64,000 nt of DNA from Nocardiopsis sinuspersici (GCA_008638415.1 ML703345.1:234231-298230); one strand, 5' to 3'. Positions 51,526 through 60,516 are shown, counted from the first letter of the stretch. The notes: generated by a model not told the origin, from the letters alone. A program made the numbers and translations.

Positions 51526-53478
51526 CTACGAAGACTCACCACGCACCCGATACAGACCATCGATCTCCTCCGAGAACGCCCGCAACACCGCCTCACGCCG
51601 CAACTCCCCCGAAGGCCACACCAACCCCGACTGCACCGTGAACTCCTCAGCCAACACATGGAACGACCGCACCGCCAAATGCCGCGGCACACTCCGATTG
51701 GCCTCATACACCAACCCCTGCACCTCACGCAGCAGATCACGATCCCCCGCGATCTCCTCCGGCGCCATCGACAACGGCCGCCCGTTCACCAAACGCCAGT
51801 ACTCCAACTGATCACGCACCAACGTCACCAGCGCACTCGCGAACGGCCGCCCCTCCACGATCACCAACACCTGGCTGATCAACGGATGCGCACGCAACCG
51901 CGCCTCGAACTCCGCCACCAACTCAGCGTCCCCGCGCTCCTCCACCGGCTTCTCCGCCGCATCCCCCACCGCGGGCAACACCTCGGTCAACACATCCCCC
52001 ACAGGCTCCGCCGGCTCCACCGCACGAGCCCCCACCACAGGCCCACGCGCCACGAACCGCCCCGGCAACTCCAACATCGCCGCCTGCGGCCGCAACCGGC
52101 CCACCACACTCACGAACCCGTCCGCGTCCACCTCCACCGCGAACCCCGTCGCCAACCACCCCTCACGAAACGCACTACGCGAGGCCTCCCCCTCGTCCCA
52201 GTAACCCGAGAAGACCCCACCACCACGCACATAGGCCTCACCCTCACGCGAGACCCACAACTCACGCCCGCCAAGAACACGCCCCACCGTCCCCGGCACA
52301 CGGTCCCCCACAGCACCAGACACGAACACACCAGCGGTCTCAGCCGTACCGAACGCCTGCACCACCGGCACCCCCACACCCCCGTAGAAGGACTCCAACC
52401 GGTCCGACAGGCCACCACCCCAGCACACCGCCAGATGCACCCGGCCGCCCAACATCTCCCGCACCCGCGCGAACTGCCAGTCATACATCGACCGCGACAA
52501 CCGCCGCCAAGCACCCTTCCTCGGCGACCGGTCGAACTGCACCGCCGTGTCCACCGCGGAGTTGAACGTCCCCAACGAGTCCCACCCCGTCGAACGCGCA
52601 CTCCCCTGCTCACGCTCGAAGATGCCCTCCAACATCCCCGCGGAACACACCAACACCGTCGGCTTGAACGCCTCCGCCTGCCGCAACAGGCCGGCGGAAC
52701 CCGCCAACCCCACACGCACACGACCCACCATGCACGCCACCAACGACGCCAACCCCGAGACCTGCGACAACGGCAGATCCAGCAACGTACTCGCCTTGCC
52801 CGCCGGCAACTCCGACACCCGCGGCCACATCCGATCGACCAGATCCGCCGCAGACGACAACAACGCCCCGTGCGAGAGCACCACACCCCGCGTCCACCGC
52901 GACACCGTACTCAACGGGTACAGCACCACCGCCGCGTCCTCGGGCACCGTCGCATCCCGCCGAAACCGCACCGAGGACGCGTCCATGTACGCACCCAGCC
53001 GCACCACGTCGGCCAGGCCCTCCTCCACACGCCACACCCGGCCCAGATCCGGCAACTCCCGCTGCAGCCCCGACACCACACGCAGCAACCGCTCACCCTG
53101 GACCACCGCCGCCGCCGGACGCGTCTGCCGCACCACATGCGCCACCCGCTCCACCGACACCGACCTCGACAACGGCACCAGCACCGCCCGCACCGACCAC
53201 ACCGCGAACGCCAACCGCACCCACTCCTGGTGCGAACCCGACGCCACCAACACCCGGTCGCCCTCACCCACACCGGCCGCGACCAGACCCTTGGCGACCG
53301 CCGTCACCTCCGTGGCGAACTCACCAGCCGTCAACCGCTCCCAACGGGCCCGCTCCCCACGCACCGAGAACACCTCAGCACGCGCGTCCTCGGTCGCCAT
53401 CCCATAGACCAGATCGCCCAGCCCGGAAAGACCCCGAGCCCACGTCCCAGGAGTGTTACTCGGATCGCCCATACCCAC
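51526..53478 (-). CDS. Acyl-CoA synthetase-like pseudoenzyme (FadD15-type fold)
   Basis: A protein of 650 residues that follows the long-chain acyl-CoA synthetase outline, including VPLSRSVSVERVAHVV, VCWGGGLSDRLESFYGGVGV and the acid of AFGTAETAGV. The catalytic points are lost. The P-loop reads YPLSTVSRWTRGV (187-199) instead of YTSGTTGxPKG. The ribose-binding TGD is TGF (444-446), and the C-terminal catalytic lysine region is WPSGELRRE. A variable acidic insert (about 480-515) splits the C-terminal part. It is probably not an active adenylating enzyme. It is read toward the two-component terminator; the Bcr/CflA pump lies upstream on the same strand. Confidence 0.75.
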   Translation of the reverse strand: MGMGDPSNTPGTWARGLSGLGDLVYGMATEDARAEVFSVRGERARWERLTAGEFATEVTAVAKGLVAAGVGEGDRVLVASGSHQEWVRLAFAVWSVRAVLVPLSRSVSVERVAHVVRQTRPAAAVVQGERLLRVVSGLQRELPDLGRVWRVEEGLADVVRLGAYMDASSVRFRRDATVPEDAAVVLYPLSTVSRWTRGVVLSHGALLSSAADLVDRMWPRVSELPAGKASTLLDLPLSQVSGLASLVACMVGRVRVGLAGSAGLLRQAEAFKPTVLVCSAGMLEGIFEREQGSARSTGWDSLGTFNSAVDTAVQFDRSPRKGAWRRLSRSMYDWQFARVREMLGGRVHLAVCWGGGLSDRLESFYGGVGVPVVQAFGTAETAGVFVSGAVGDRVPGTVGRVLGGRELWVSREGEAYVRGGGVFSGYWDEGEASRSAFREGWLATGFAVEVDADGFVSVVGRLRPQAAMLELPGRFVARGPVVGARAVEPAEPVGDVLTEVLPAVGDAAEKPVEERGDAELVAEFEARLRAHPLISQVLVIVEGRPFASALVTLVRDQLEYWRLVNGRPLSMAPEEIAGDRDLLREVQGLVYEANRSVPRHLAVRSFHVLAEEFTVQSGLVWPSGELRREAVLRAFSEEIDGLYRVRGESS

Positions 53479-53609
53479 TCATCCTCTGCCACATCGGAAG
53501 GCAGGCACACCAGGCCCACCTCAATCGGGGAATTGCGACCTACTGTGCCCATTTCCCCATCGCACAGCAACCCGGAGCAGAGAACCACAAAACACCGCGG
53601 GACCTGGGG

Positions 53610-54953
53610 TCATCGGACCTTCGAGCGCACAGACCACACATACGCCACCAAAGCCAACCCCGCCGCGGACACCATCACCACCGACATACTCACCAACGAC
53701 GGCTCACCCGAAGCCGTCAACCCCGCCAACGACGCCACACCGCCGCCCAACGAGAACTGCAACGCACCCATCAACGCCGACGCCGTACCCGCCACCGTGG
53801 CCGGCTGACCGTCCAACGCCGTCACCGTCGCATTCGGCATGATGAACCCGACACTGAACATCATGAACGCCAACAACGTCACGATCATCCACAAAGAAGC
53901 CACACCGGTCAGCGCCAACACCACCAACACACCCACCGACGCCAACGCCAACATCAACCCCAGGCCCAGACGCCGCAACGTCTCCACACGACCCACCAGG
54001 AACCCGTTCGCCTGCGTCCCCGCCATCATCCCCAACGCATTCACCGCGAACAGCCCCGCGTACAACTGCGGCGAAGCACCGAACTCCGTCTGCGCCACGA
54101 ACGAGAACGCCGACACATACGTGAACAACATCCCGAAACTCAACCCCAGCGTCAGCACCGGACCCATGAAACGCGGCTGACGCACCAGACCACCCACCGT
54201 CGACAACAGCGCACGCGGCCCCCGCCGACGACGGTCCTCCACCGGCAGACTCTCCGGCAACCACAGCAACACCAGCACAAAACTCAGCGCCGCCATCACC
54301 GCCAGCACCCAAAAACTCACCTGCCACGGACCCACCAGCAACAACTGCGAACCCGCCAGCGGAGCCAACAGCGGAGCCAGCATCATCACCAGCGCCAAAC
54401 GCGAGAAGAACCGCACCGCGGCATCGCCCTCGAACAGGTCGCGCACCACCGCACGCGCGATCACCGCACCCGCGGCACCGGCCATACCCTGCACGAACCG
54501 CACCACGATGAACAGCGTCACGTTCGGCACGAACACACACAGCACCGACGTCACCGTGAACACGGCCACACCCGCCAGCAGCGGAACCCGCCGCCCGAAG
54601 GCATCACTCATCGGCCCGATCACCAGCTGGCCCACCGCCAGACCCAGCATCATCGCCGTCAACGTCAGCTGGACCCGCGCCTCACTCGTCCCCAGATCCC
54701 GGGTGATCTCAGGAAAGGCCGGAAGATACATGTCGGTCGCCAACGGCCCGGTCGCCGTCAGCACGCCCAGCACCAACACCAGCAAAGCAATCGACTTACG
54801 CGAAGGCGTCCATGGCCGGCTCCGCACCGGGGCCGACTCGGCCGCCCCCTGCTCAGGGGCCATGGAGGGGGAATCAGGGGACTGCACAGGCACTCCAGTT
54901 CGCAAAAGCGGGAAAGCCGAAAGGAAGGACTCCCACCGACGGGACTCCTCCAT
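53610..54953 (-). CDS. Bcr/CflA-type MFS drug efflux transporter
   Basis: A 12-helix transporter of 447 residues with an unusually long N-terminal cytosolic tail (about 50 residues). It shows PLATDMYLPAFPEITRDLGT, then VQLTLTAMMLGLAVGQLVIG and PMSDAFGRRVPLL (motif A), which place it with Bcr/CflA proteins that export bicyclomycin, chloramphenicol and others. GAGGTG lies five bases before the ATG at 54953. It is on the same strand as the acyl-CoA-synthetase-like gene, 131 bases upstream of it. Confidence 0.88.
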   Translation of the reverse strand: MEESRRWESFLSAFPLLRTGVPVQSPDSPSMAPEQGAAESAPVRSRPWTPSRKSIALLVLVLGVLTATGPLATDMYLPAFPEITRDLGTSEARVQLTLTAMMLGLAVGQLVIGPMSDAFGRRVPLLAGVAVFTVTSVLCVFVPNVTLFIVVRFVQGMAGAAGAVIARAVVRDLFEGDAAVRFFSRLALVMMLAPLLAPLAGSQLLLVGPWQVSFWVLAVMAALSFVLVLLWLPESLPVEDRRRRGPRALLSTVGGLVRQPRFMGPVLTLGLSFGMLFTYVSAFSFVAQTEFGASPQLYAGLFAVNALGMMAGTQANGFLVGRVETLRRLGLGLMLALASVGVLVVLALTGVASLWMIVTLLAFMMFSVGFIMPNATVTALDGQPATVAGTASALMGALQFSLGGGVASLAGLTASGEPSLVSMSVVMVSAAGLALVAYVWSVRSKVR

Positions 54954-55029
54954 ATCAACACCTCGACCCCGCGAACCGCCTCCTTTTTAAGCCACCAATC
55001 ACCTGTGATGTCCGTTACGACCCGGACGG

Positions 55030-55458
55030 TTACCTTACGAGCCGGTCCAGCAACCGCACGACCTCAACCTCCGGGTCCTCCGTCAGCCCCCCGTGGATCG
55101 GCCCCGGCTGCACGATCGTGCTCCGCGGCGCGGTCAACCACCGAAACCGCTGACCCGGCCGCTCACGACCGGCCGCACCCGCCCCCGCGCCACCACGGCA
55201 CATCACCTCGACCGCCTCCAGCGCACGCCGAACACCAGCCACGTCCACCTCAGGATCCACGGCCAACAACCGCACCTCGTCCAACGCCGAACGAGCCGCC
55301 AGAAACCTCCGCTCCTGGCAGTACACGATCACCCCGGCGTTCACACACTCACCGCGCTCCAACCGCGGCACCACCCGCAACAACGCGTACTCGAACACCG
55401 CGCGGTCGCGCTCCTCGCCCACACGACCGGTGGTCACCACATCGCTGTAACGCCTCAC
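55030..55458 (-). CDS. DUF3037 family protein
   Basis: A protein of 142 residues: FEYALLRVVPRLERGECVNA then GVIVYCQERRFLAARSALDE match DUF3037, and the tail FRWLTAPRSTIVQPGPIHGG is typical. Function unknown. It overlaps the HipA-like gene by four bases (ATGA), and this pairing recurs in other bacteria, so the two proteins probably work together. Confidence 0.82.
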   Translation of the reverse strand: MRRYSDVVTTGRVGEERDRAVFEYALLRVVPRLERGECVNAGVIVYCQERRFLAARSALDEVRLLAVDPEVDVAGVRRALEAVEVMCRGGAGAGAAGRERPGQRFRWLTAPRSTIVQPGPIHGGLTEDPEVEVVRLLDRLVR

Positions 55459-56222
55459 CCCGCCACCTCCGGCAACCAGGAACGATCAGCCACCCGCGTC
55501 AACAAGAACCGCACATACGCCTCACGGACCTCATCGGGAGAGTCGAACCCGGGCTCTCCCACCAACCACTCATCAGGCACCAGCCCCACCACACGACGCA
55601 GCAGGTCCTCATCCACCAGCGGCGCCAGCGCGGCGTCCGCGGCGGCCAGATCCGGGGAGACCCCCGAGAGCACGTGGTCGGAGGCGTCGTAGGCGCGGCC
55701 GGCGAACCTGTCGGCGTTGGCCCAGTTGTGGTGGAAGATCAACGTCGCGCCGTGGTCGATCAGATACGGGCTGCCGTGCCACAGGAGCATGTTCGGGTTG
55801 CGCCAGGAACGGTCCACGTTGCCGGTCAGGGCGTCGAACCACAGCACCCGCCCGGCGAAGACCCGGTCCACCTCGAAGGTCAGCGGGTCGAAACCGAGCG
55901 AACCCGGGAGGAAGTCCATCCCCAGGTTCAGCCCACCGCTGGCCTTGAGCAGCTCCTGCACCTCGGGGTCGGGCTCGCTGCGGCCGATCACCGCGTCGAA
56001 CTCCACCAGGACCAGTTCGGGAACCGGCAGCCCCAGGGCCCGGCCCAGCTCACCGGAGACCACCTCGGCCACGAGCGTCTTGCGCCCCTGGCCCGCCCCG
56101 ATGAACTTGACCACGTACATCCCCAGGTCGTCGGCCTCGACCAGCCCCGGGAGCGAACCTCCTTCGCGCAGCGGCAGCACGTACCGCGTCGCGATCACCT
56201 TTCTCAGCACGCGGACCAGCAT
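55455..56222 (-). CDS. HipA-like kinase-domain protein
   Basis: A protein of 255 residues resembling the C-terminal (kinase-like) part of HipA, the toxin kinase of persistence. MYVVKFIGAGQGRKTLVAEV carries a lysine candidate, then VLWFDALTGNVDRSWRNPNM provides the HipA-like catalytic Asp/Asn block, and PYLIDHGATLIFHH the metal-binding Asp. It lacks HipA's N-terminal domain and there is no hipB antitoxin; a DUF3037 gene follows instead. The gene crosses a sharp change in strand composition near 55620. Confidence 0.8.
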   Translation of the reverse strand: MLVRVLRKVIATRYVLPLREGGSLPGLVEADDLGMYVVKFIGAGQGRKTLVAEVVSGELGRALGLPVPELVLVEFDAVIGRSEPDPEVQELLKASGGLNLGMDFLPGSLGFDPLTFEVDRVFAGRVLWFDALTGNVDRSWRNPNMLLWHGSPYLIDHGATLIFHHNWANADRFAGRAYDASDHVLSGVSPDLAAADAALAPLVDEDLLRRVVGLVPDEWLVGEPGFDSPDEVREAYVRFLLTRVADRSWLPEVAG

Positions 56223-56450
56223 AGGCACCGCCCGGCGCGGGCACGCCCCCGACGCCCGCGCGCCCAAGAGGCACCCGCACCCGGCGAAGGGCCTGAGCCG
56301 GACACAGGCGGGGGAATCGCCCCGGACCCGACCCCACCCCTGGACCTCACTCCCGCGGTGTCCGCCGAGCGGCGTTGAACGCGTTCCAGACACCCGGCCG
56401 TCATGACCGTGACGTACCGGCGCGGTTCGAGAGGAGCTTTTGGTGTCGGT

Positions 56451-56471
56451 GCGGCGAAGCCGCTCCTTTTT
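56451..56471 (+). terminator. Plus-strand hairpin with T-run
   Basis: GCGGC-GAA-GCCGC at 56451-56463 is followed by TCC and six T (56466-56471). It is oriented to end plus-strand transcripts, yet no plus-strand protein gene lies upstream. Confidence 0.6.
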
Positions 56472-56539
56472 TCTTTGATTTGTTGTTTTTAAAAAGAAAG
56501 GCCACCTTTACGACGTAGATTTATAGTAGGTCACAAAGA

Positions 56540-56568
56540 GAGGGGGCCGGCGCCGGGCCGACCCCCTC
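56540..56568 (-). terminator. Hairpin terminator of the membrane-anchored kinase-like gene
   Basis: GAGGGGG (56540-56546) pairs with CCCCCTC (56562-56568), with inner CGGC/GCCG, then TCTCTTT on the minus strand, 30 bases beyond the stop at 56598. Confidence 0.65.
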
Positions 56569-56597
56569 CGCTGAAAACTCCGCTGGCTCTCTCCGGC

Positions 56598-57302
56598 CTA
56601 GAGGTTGTCCTGGGGCGAGTCACCCCACTCCCCCTCGCCCTCCCCCGGAGACGGGATCCTCGGCGTGGACGGGCTCCCCTCCCCGTCCTCCTCGGCCGGA
56701 CTGGCCCCCTCCCCCGGCTGGCCCTGCGGGCTCTCCTGCGACTCCGAGGGCCGTGCGGACCCCGGCATCTCCGGCGGCGGGAACTGCAACATCCACCAGT
56801 ACAGCAACGACACCAGCAGCAGGAGCAACAGCAGGACCAGGCCCAGACCGCCGATCAGCCACCAGTTGCCCTGCCCCGCGGCCACCGCGCTGTCCCGCCG
56901 TCCGCTCCAGGGCGCCCACCGCACCGACGCGCGCGGGCCCGCCCAGTGGGGCATCACCACCGGGCCGCGCGCGGCCACCCGGCCCGACCGCGCCGCCGCC
57001 TCCAGGAAGCCCTGCGCCGAGGTGGGCCCCTCGTGGGGCACGGCCACCCACAGCACCGAGCGCCCGTGCGTGCGGGCCGCCACCACGTCGGAGCTGGCGC
57101 GCACCGCGTCGGTGAAGCGCTCGCGCGCCGTACCGTCACCGGCGGCGTCGGAGTCCAGGACCGCCACGCTCACCTGGTTCCCCGAACCGTCCTGGCCCAG
57201 GTAGACCACGCCGAGGGAGGAGTCGCGCAGCCGCCCCAGCAGCCGGTAACCGCCCAGCTGGCGCGGATCGCTCTCGTTCAACCCCATCGTGGGAGCCGCC
57301 AT
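56598..57302 (-). CDS. Membrane protein with a lone kinase N-lobe (pseudokinase)
   Basis: A protein of 234 residues. LGGYRLLGRLRDSSLGVVYL, GQDGSGNQVSVAVL copies the glycine-loop N-lobe of Pkn-type Ser/Thr kinases, but the VAIK lysine is replaced (VSVAVL) and no catalytic C-lobe follows. A single membrane helix (WWLIGGLGLVLLLLLLLVSL) near residue 150 leads to an acidic, proline/serine-rich extracytoplasmic tail of about 55 residues. AGGGG precedes the ATG at 57302. It diverges from the MoxR operon 150 bases away and may act as its sensor or scaffold (inference). Confidence 0.7.
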   Translation of the reverse strand: MAAPTMGLNESDPRQLGGYRLLGRLRDSSLGVVYLGQDGSGNQVSVAVLDSDAAGDGTARERFTDAVRASSDVVAARTHGRSVLWVAVPHEGPTSAQGFLEAAARSGRVAARGPVVMPHWAGPRASVRWAPWSGRRDSAVAAGQGNWWLIGGLGLVLLLLLLLVSLLYWWMLQFPPPEMPGSARPSESQESPQGQPGEGASPAEEDGEGSPSTPRIPSPGEGEGEWGDSPQDNL

Positions 57303-57452
57303 GCCATTCCCCTCTCTGCCCGCCCCGACCGTCCGCTTCGCCGCGTTGTGTACCGGACTGGTTGCCCGCGGAGCGGGTAGTGTCACCACAGGTGAGGATC
57401 CACAACCTATCCGGTGCCCCCGCGTCGGGGCTCCCTGCTAGGAAGGCGGGAC

Positions 57453-58514
57453 ATGGCAGAGACCGGAAACGGCTCCGCGCCCTCCTCGGGCCCCGAGAGC
57501 AGCCCGGGTGAGCCGACCAGGCTGTTGCGCGCCGCACTGCACGAGGTGTCCACGGTCATCGTGGGCCAGGAGCGCATGGTGGAGCGCTCCCTCATCGCCC
57601 TGATCGCCAACGGCCACTGCCTGATCGAGGGTGTGCCCGGTATCGCCAAGACCCTGGCGGTCTCCACCCTGGCCCAGGTCACCGGCGGCTCCTTCGCCCG
57701 CGTGCAGTTCACCCCGGACCTGGTGCCCTCCGACATCATCGGCACGCGCATCTACCATCCCTCCACCGAGAAGTTCGACGTGGAGCTGGGCCCGGTCTTC
57801 GCCAACTTCGTACTCGCCGACGAGATCAACCGCGCTCCCGCCAAGGTGCAGTCGGCCCTGCTGGAGGTCATGGCCGAACGGCAGGTGTCCCTGGGCGGTA
57901 TCACCTACCCACTCCCCTCCCCCTTCATCGTCATCGCCACACAGAACCCGGTCGAGTCCGAGGGCGTCTACCCGCTGCCCGAGGCCCAGCGCGACCGGTT
58001 CCTGATGAAGGTCAACGTCGGACACCCCCGCGCGCACGAGGAGATGGAGATCCTGCGCCGGATGTCGACCACCCCGCCCACCGCGCACCAGGTGCTCGAC
58101 CCCGTCACCCTGGGCGAGTTGCAGGCCGACGCCCAGCGCGTACACGTCCACCAGCTCATCGCCGACTACGTGGTGCGGCTGGTCATGGCCACCCGGGAGC
58201 CCGAGAACCACCAGATGCCGGACCTGCGCCAGGTGCTGGAGATCGGGGCCAGCCCCCGCGCCACCCTGGGCCTGGTCTCGGCCGCACGGGCCCTGGCACT
58301 GCTGCGCGGGCGCGACTACGTGCTGCCCGACGACGTGCGGGTGCTCGCCCACGACATCATCGCCCACCGCCTGGTCCTCACCTTCGACGCCCTGGCCGAC
58401 GGGGTCACCGCCGAACAGGTGGTCGACCGCATCCTGTCGACCGTGCTCGCGCCGCGGGTGATCTGGGACGAGCCACCCAGCGGGGAGACCGCCTCCTTCG
58501 CCTCCCCGAGGTGA
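57453..58514 (+). CDS. MoxR-family AAA+ ATPase
   Basis: An ATPase of 353 residues. Walker A is EGVPGIAKT, Walker B is VLADEINRAP, sensor 1 is IVIATQNPVES, and the arginine-finger region is LPEAQRDRFLMK. MoxR proteins are chaperone-like and insert metal cofactors or mature partner proteins, working with VWA proteins. It is the first gene of a MoxR-DUF58-VWA operon; its stop overlaps the next GTG. Start ATG at 57453. Confidence 0.9.
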   Translation: MAETGNGSAPSSGPESSPGEPTRLLRAALHEVSTVIVGQERMVERSLIALIANGHCLIEGVPGIAKTLAVSTLAQVTGGSFARVQFTPDLVPSDIIGTRIYHPSTEKFDVELGPVFANFVLADEINRAPAKVQSALLEVMAERQVSLGGITYPLPSPFIVIATQNPVESEGVYPLPEAQRDRFLMKVNVGHPRAHEEMEILRRMSTTPPTAHQVLDPVTLGELQADAQRVHVHQLIADYVVRLVMATREPENHQMPDLRQVLEIGASPRATLGLVSAARALALLRGRDYVLPDDVRVLAHDIIAHRLVLTFDALADGVTAEQVVDRILSTVLAPRVIWDEPPSGETASFASPR

Positions 58515-59488
58515 GGTCCGTGACCACACCCGCGATCGGCACCGACCCCCGCCTGCGCGCCGCTCTGCGCCGCCTGGACCTGCGCATCGTGCACCGGCTG
58601 GAGGGGCTGCTGCACGGTGAGCACCTGGGCCTGCGCCTGGGCCCGGGGTCGGAGGCCGCAGAGGCCCGCGTGTACCAGCCGGGCGAGGACGACGTACGGC
58701 GCATGGACTGGTCGGTCACCGCCCGTACCACCACGCCCCACGTGCGCGACCTGGTCGCCGACCGCGAGCTGGAGAGCTGGACCCTGCTGGACCTGTCGCC
58801 GAGCATGAACTTCGGCACGGGCCTGCACTCCAAGCACGATGTGGCGGTCGGCGCGATGGTGGCGGCCAACCTGCTCACCCAGCGTGTGGGCGACCGGTTC
58901 GGCGCCCACTTCCTGCACCAGGGCAGGATCCGGCGCTGGCCCGCCCGCTCGGGCAAGGAGGCGCTGCTGGCGCTGCTGGCCACGGTGGCCGCCGCGCCGA
59001 CCGGTGACGAGCGCGATCCCTCCCCGCACCAGGCCACCATGGCCGACGCGCTCTCGGACCTGGTGCGCACCCGTCGCCGCCGCGGCCTGCGGGTGGTGGT
59101 CTCCGACTTCCTGGACACGCCCGCCTTCGGCGGCGAGGTCACCTGGGAGCGCCCGCTGCGGCAGCTGGCCACACGCCACCAGGTCCTGGTGGTGGAGGTG
59201 GTCGACCCGCTCGAGATGGACGTGCCCGAGGTGGGGGACGTGAGCCTGCGCGACCCCCGCACGGGCAGGACGCGCGACGTGCGGCTGACCCGGGCGGTGC
59301 GCGAGCGCTACCGCCGGGCCGCCGCCGACCAGCGCGCGGCGGTACGCGACGCGCTGCGCCGGTGCGGAGTACACCACCTGCTGCTACGAACCGACCGCGA
59401 CTGGGTACTGGACACGGCACGGTTCGTCATCCACCAGCGGCGGACCGCACACCACCTCGCCCGCCACACCCCGGCCGTCCCCAGATGA
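58511..59488 (+). CDS. DUF58 domain protein
   Basis: A protein of 325 residues with the DUF58 signature ARVYQPGEDDVRRMDWSVTA and a VWA-like C-terminal part (WTLLDLSPSMNFGTG). DUF58 proteins occur in MoxR operons and are thought to be VWA-like adaptors. The GTG at 58511 overlaps the MoxR stop by four bases; a GTG at 58520, with AGGTGAGG ahead, is an equal alternative. A 20-residue ORF and then the VWA gene follow. Confidence 0.85.
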   Translation: MRSVTTPAIGTDPRLRAALRRLDLRIVHRLEGLLHGEHLGLRLGPGSEAAEARVYQPGEDDVRRMDWSVTARTTTPHVRDLVADRELESWTLLDLSPSMNFGTGLHSKHDVAVGAMVAANLLTQRVGDRFGAHFLHQGRIRRWPARSGKEALLALLATVAAAPTGDERDPSPHQATMADALSDLVRTRRRRGLRVVVSDFLDTPAFGGEVTWERPLRQLATRHQVLVVEVVDPLEMDVPEVGDVSLRDPRTGRTRDVRLTRAVRERYRRAAADQRAAVRDALRRCGVHHLLLRTDRDWVLDTARFVIHQRRTAHHLARHTPAVPR

Positions 59489-59502
59489 GGAGGAGGGCCA
59501 CC

Positions 59503-59565
59503 ATGGGACCCAACGAGGGCGCGGGCGCCGACCCGCGGGACAGAGCCTACGCAACGGGGGACTGA
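59503..59565 (+). CDS. Small ORF in the MoxR operon (20 residues)
   Basis: GGAGGA lies eight bases before an ATG at 59503. The frame reads MGPNEGAGADPRDRAYATGD and stops three bases before the VWA ATG. The strong ribosome binding site and tight spacing argue that it is translated, either as a real peptide or to couple the VWA gene. Confidence 0.5.
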   Translation: MGPNEGAGADPRDRAYATGD

Positions 59566-59568
59566 GCG

Positions 59569-60516
59569 ATGACCTTCCTGGAGCCCCAGCGGCTGTGGTG
59601 GCTGCTCCTCATCGCCGTGCTGATCGGGGCGTACGTGTTCGCGCAGAGGCAGCGGCGCGAGTACACGGTGCGCTTCACCAACCTGTCTCTGCTGGACCAG
59701 GTGGCACCGCACCGCCCGGACGTGCGCAGGCACGTCCCGGCGGCGCTGTTCACGCTGACCCTGGGAGTGCTCATCACCTCGATGGCGGTGCCCGCGATGC
59801 CGGTGGAGCAGCCGCGCGAGCGGGCCACCATCATGGTGGCGGTGGACGTGTCGCTGTCGATGGCGGCCACCGACATCGACCCCGACCGCCTGAACGCGGC
59901 CAAGGAGTCGGCGCAGGGGTTCGTGGAGACGCTGCCGGACCGGTTCAACGTGGGGCTGGTGGCCTTCTCCTCGACGGCGACGGTGGTCTCCTCCCCCACC
60001 CACGACCACCAGGCGGTGATCGGGTCGATCGAGAACCTGCAGTTGGGCCCGGGCACGGCGATCGGCGAGGGCGTGTTCGCCTCCCTGGAGGCGATCCGCA
60101 GCTTCGACGAGAAGGCCCGCAAGGACCCGCCCCCCTCGGCGATCGTGCTCCTGTCGGACGGGGAGAACACCAGTGGGCGCGACATCTCGCAGGCGGCGGC
60201 GGTGGCGGCCGAACAGGAGGTACCGGTGTCGGCGATCGCGTTCGGCACCGGCGCGGCGATGATCGAGATCGACGGCTACCAGGTGCCCGCCGACATCGAC
60301 AAGGAGGCGCTGCGCGGCCTGGCACAGGACACCGGCGGGTACTTCTACGAGGCCGAGAGCGAGAACGAGCTCAACGACGTCTACGAGGACATCGGCTCCT
60401 CGCTGGGTACCGAACTGGTGCACGAGGAGATTGTCACACGATTCGTGCTGGTGGCGATCATACTCGCGATGGCCACCTCGGTGACGTCGTTGCTGTGGTT
60501 CCAACGGCTCCCGTGA
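59569..60516 (+). CDS. Membrane-anchored VWA domain protein
   Basis: A protein of 315 residues. Two N-terminal membrane helices (about 8-25 and 57-75) precede a von Willebrand A domain with a MIDAS motif DVSLSM (Asp-x-Ser-x-Ser) and LLSDGENT. A third hydrophobic helix (VLVAIILAMATSVTSLLWF) closes the protein, as in the BatA/BatB-like group. The metal site mediates protein binding under MoxR control. Its ATG is three bases after the small ORF's stop. Palindrome and promoter-like sequence follow. Confidence 0.88.
   Translation: MTFLEPQRLWWLLLIAVLIGAYVFAQRQRREYTVRFTNLSLLDQVAPHRPDVRRHVPAALFTLTLGVLITSMAVPAMPVEQPRERATIMVAVDVSLSMAATDIDPDRLNAAKESAQGFVETLPDRFNVGLVAFSSTATVVSSPTHDHQAVIGSIENLQLGPGTAIGEGVFASLEAIRSFDEKARKDPPPSAIVLLSDGENTSGRDISQAAAVAAEQEVPVSAIAFGTGAAMIEIDGYQVPADIDKEALRGLAQDTGGYFYEAESENELNDVYEDIGSSLGTELVHEEIVTRFVLVAIILAMATSVTSLLWFQRLP

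Larger units (their letters stand above)
56223..56597. other. A+T-rich gap between the HipA-like and kinase-N-lobe genes
   Basis: A 375-base gene-free stretch. About 56464-56540 is far richer in A and T than anything nearby, with long T and A runs. It holds the plus-strand hairpin below and the terminator of the gene on its right. No protein gene is visible. Confidence 0.5.
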
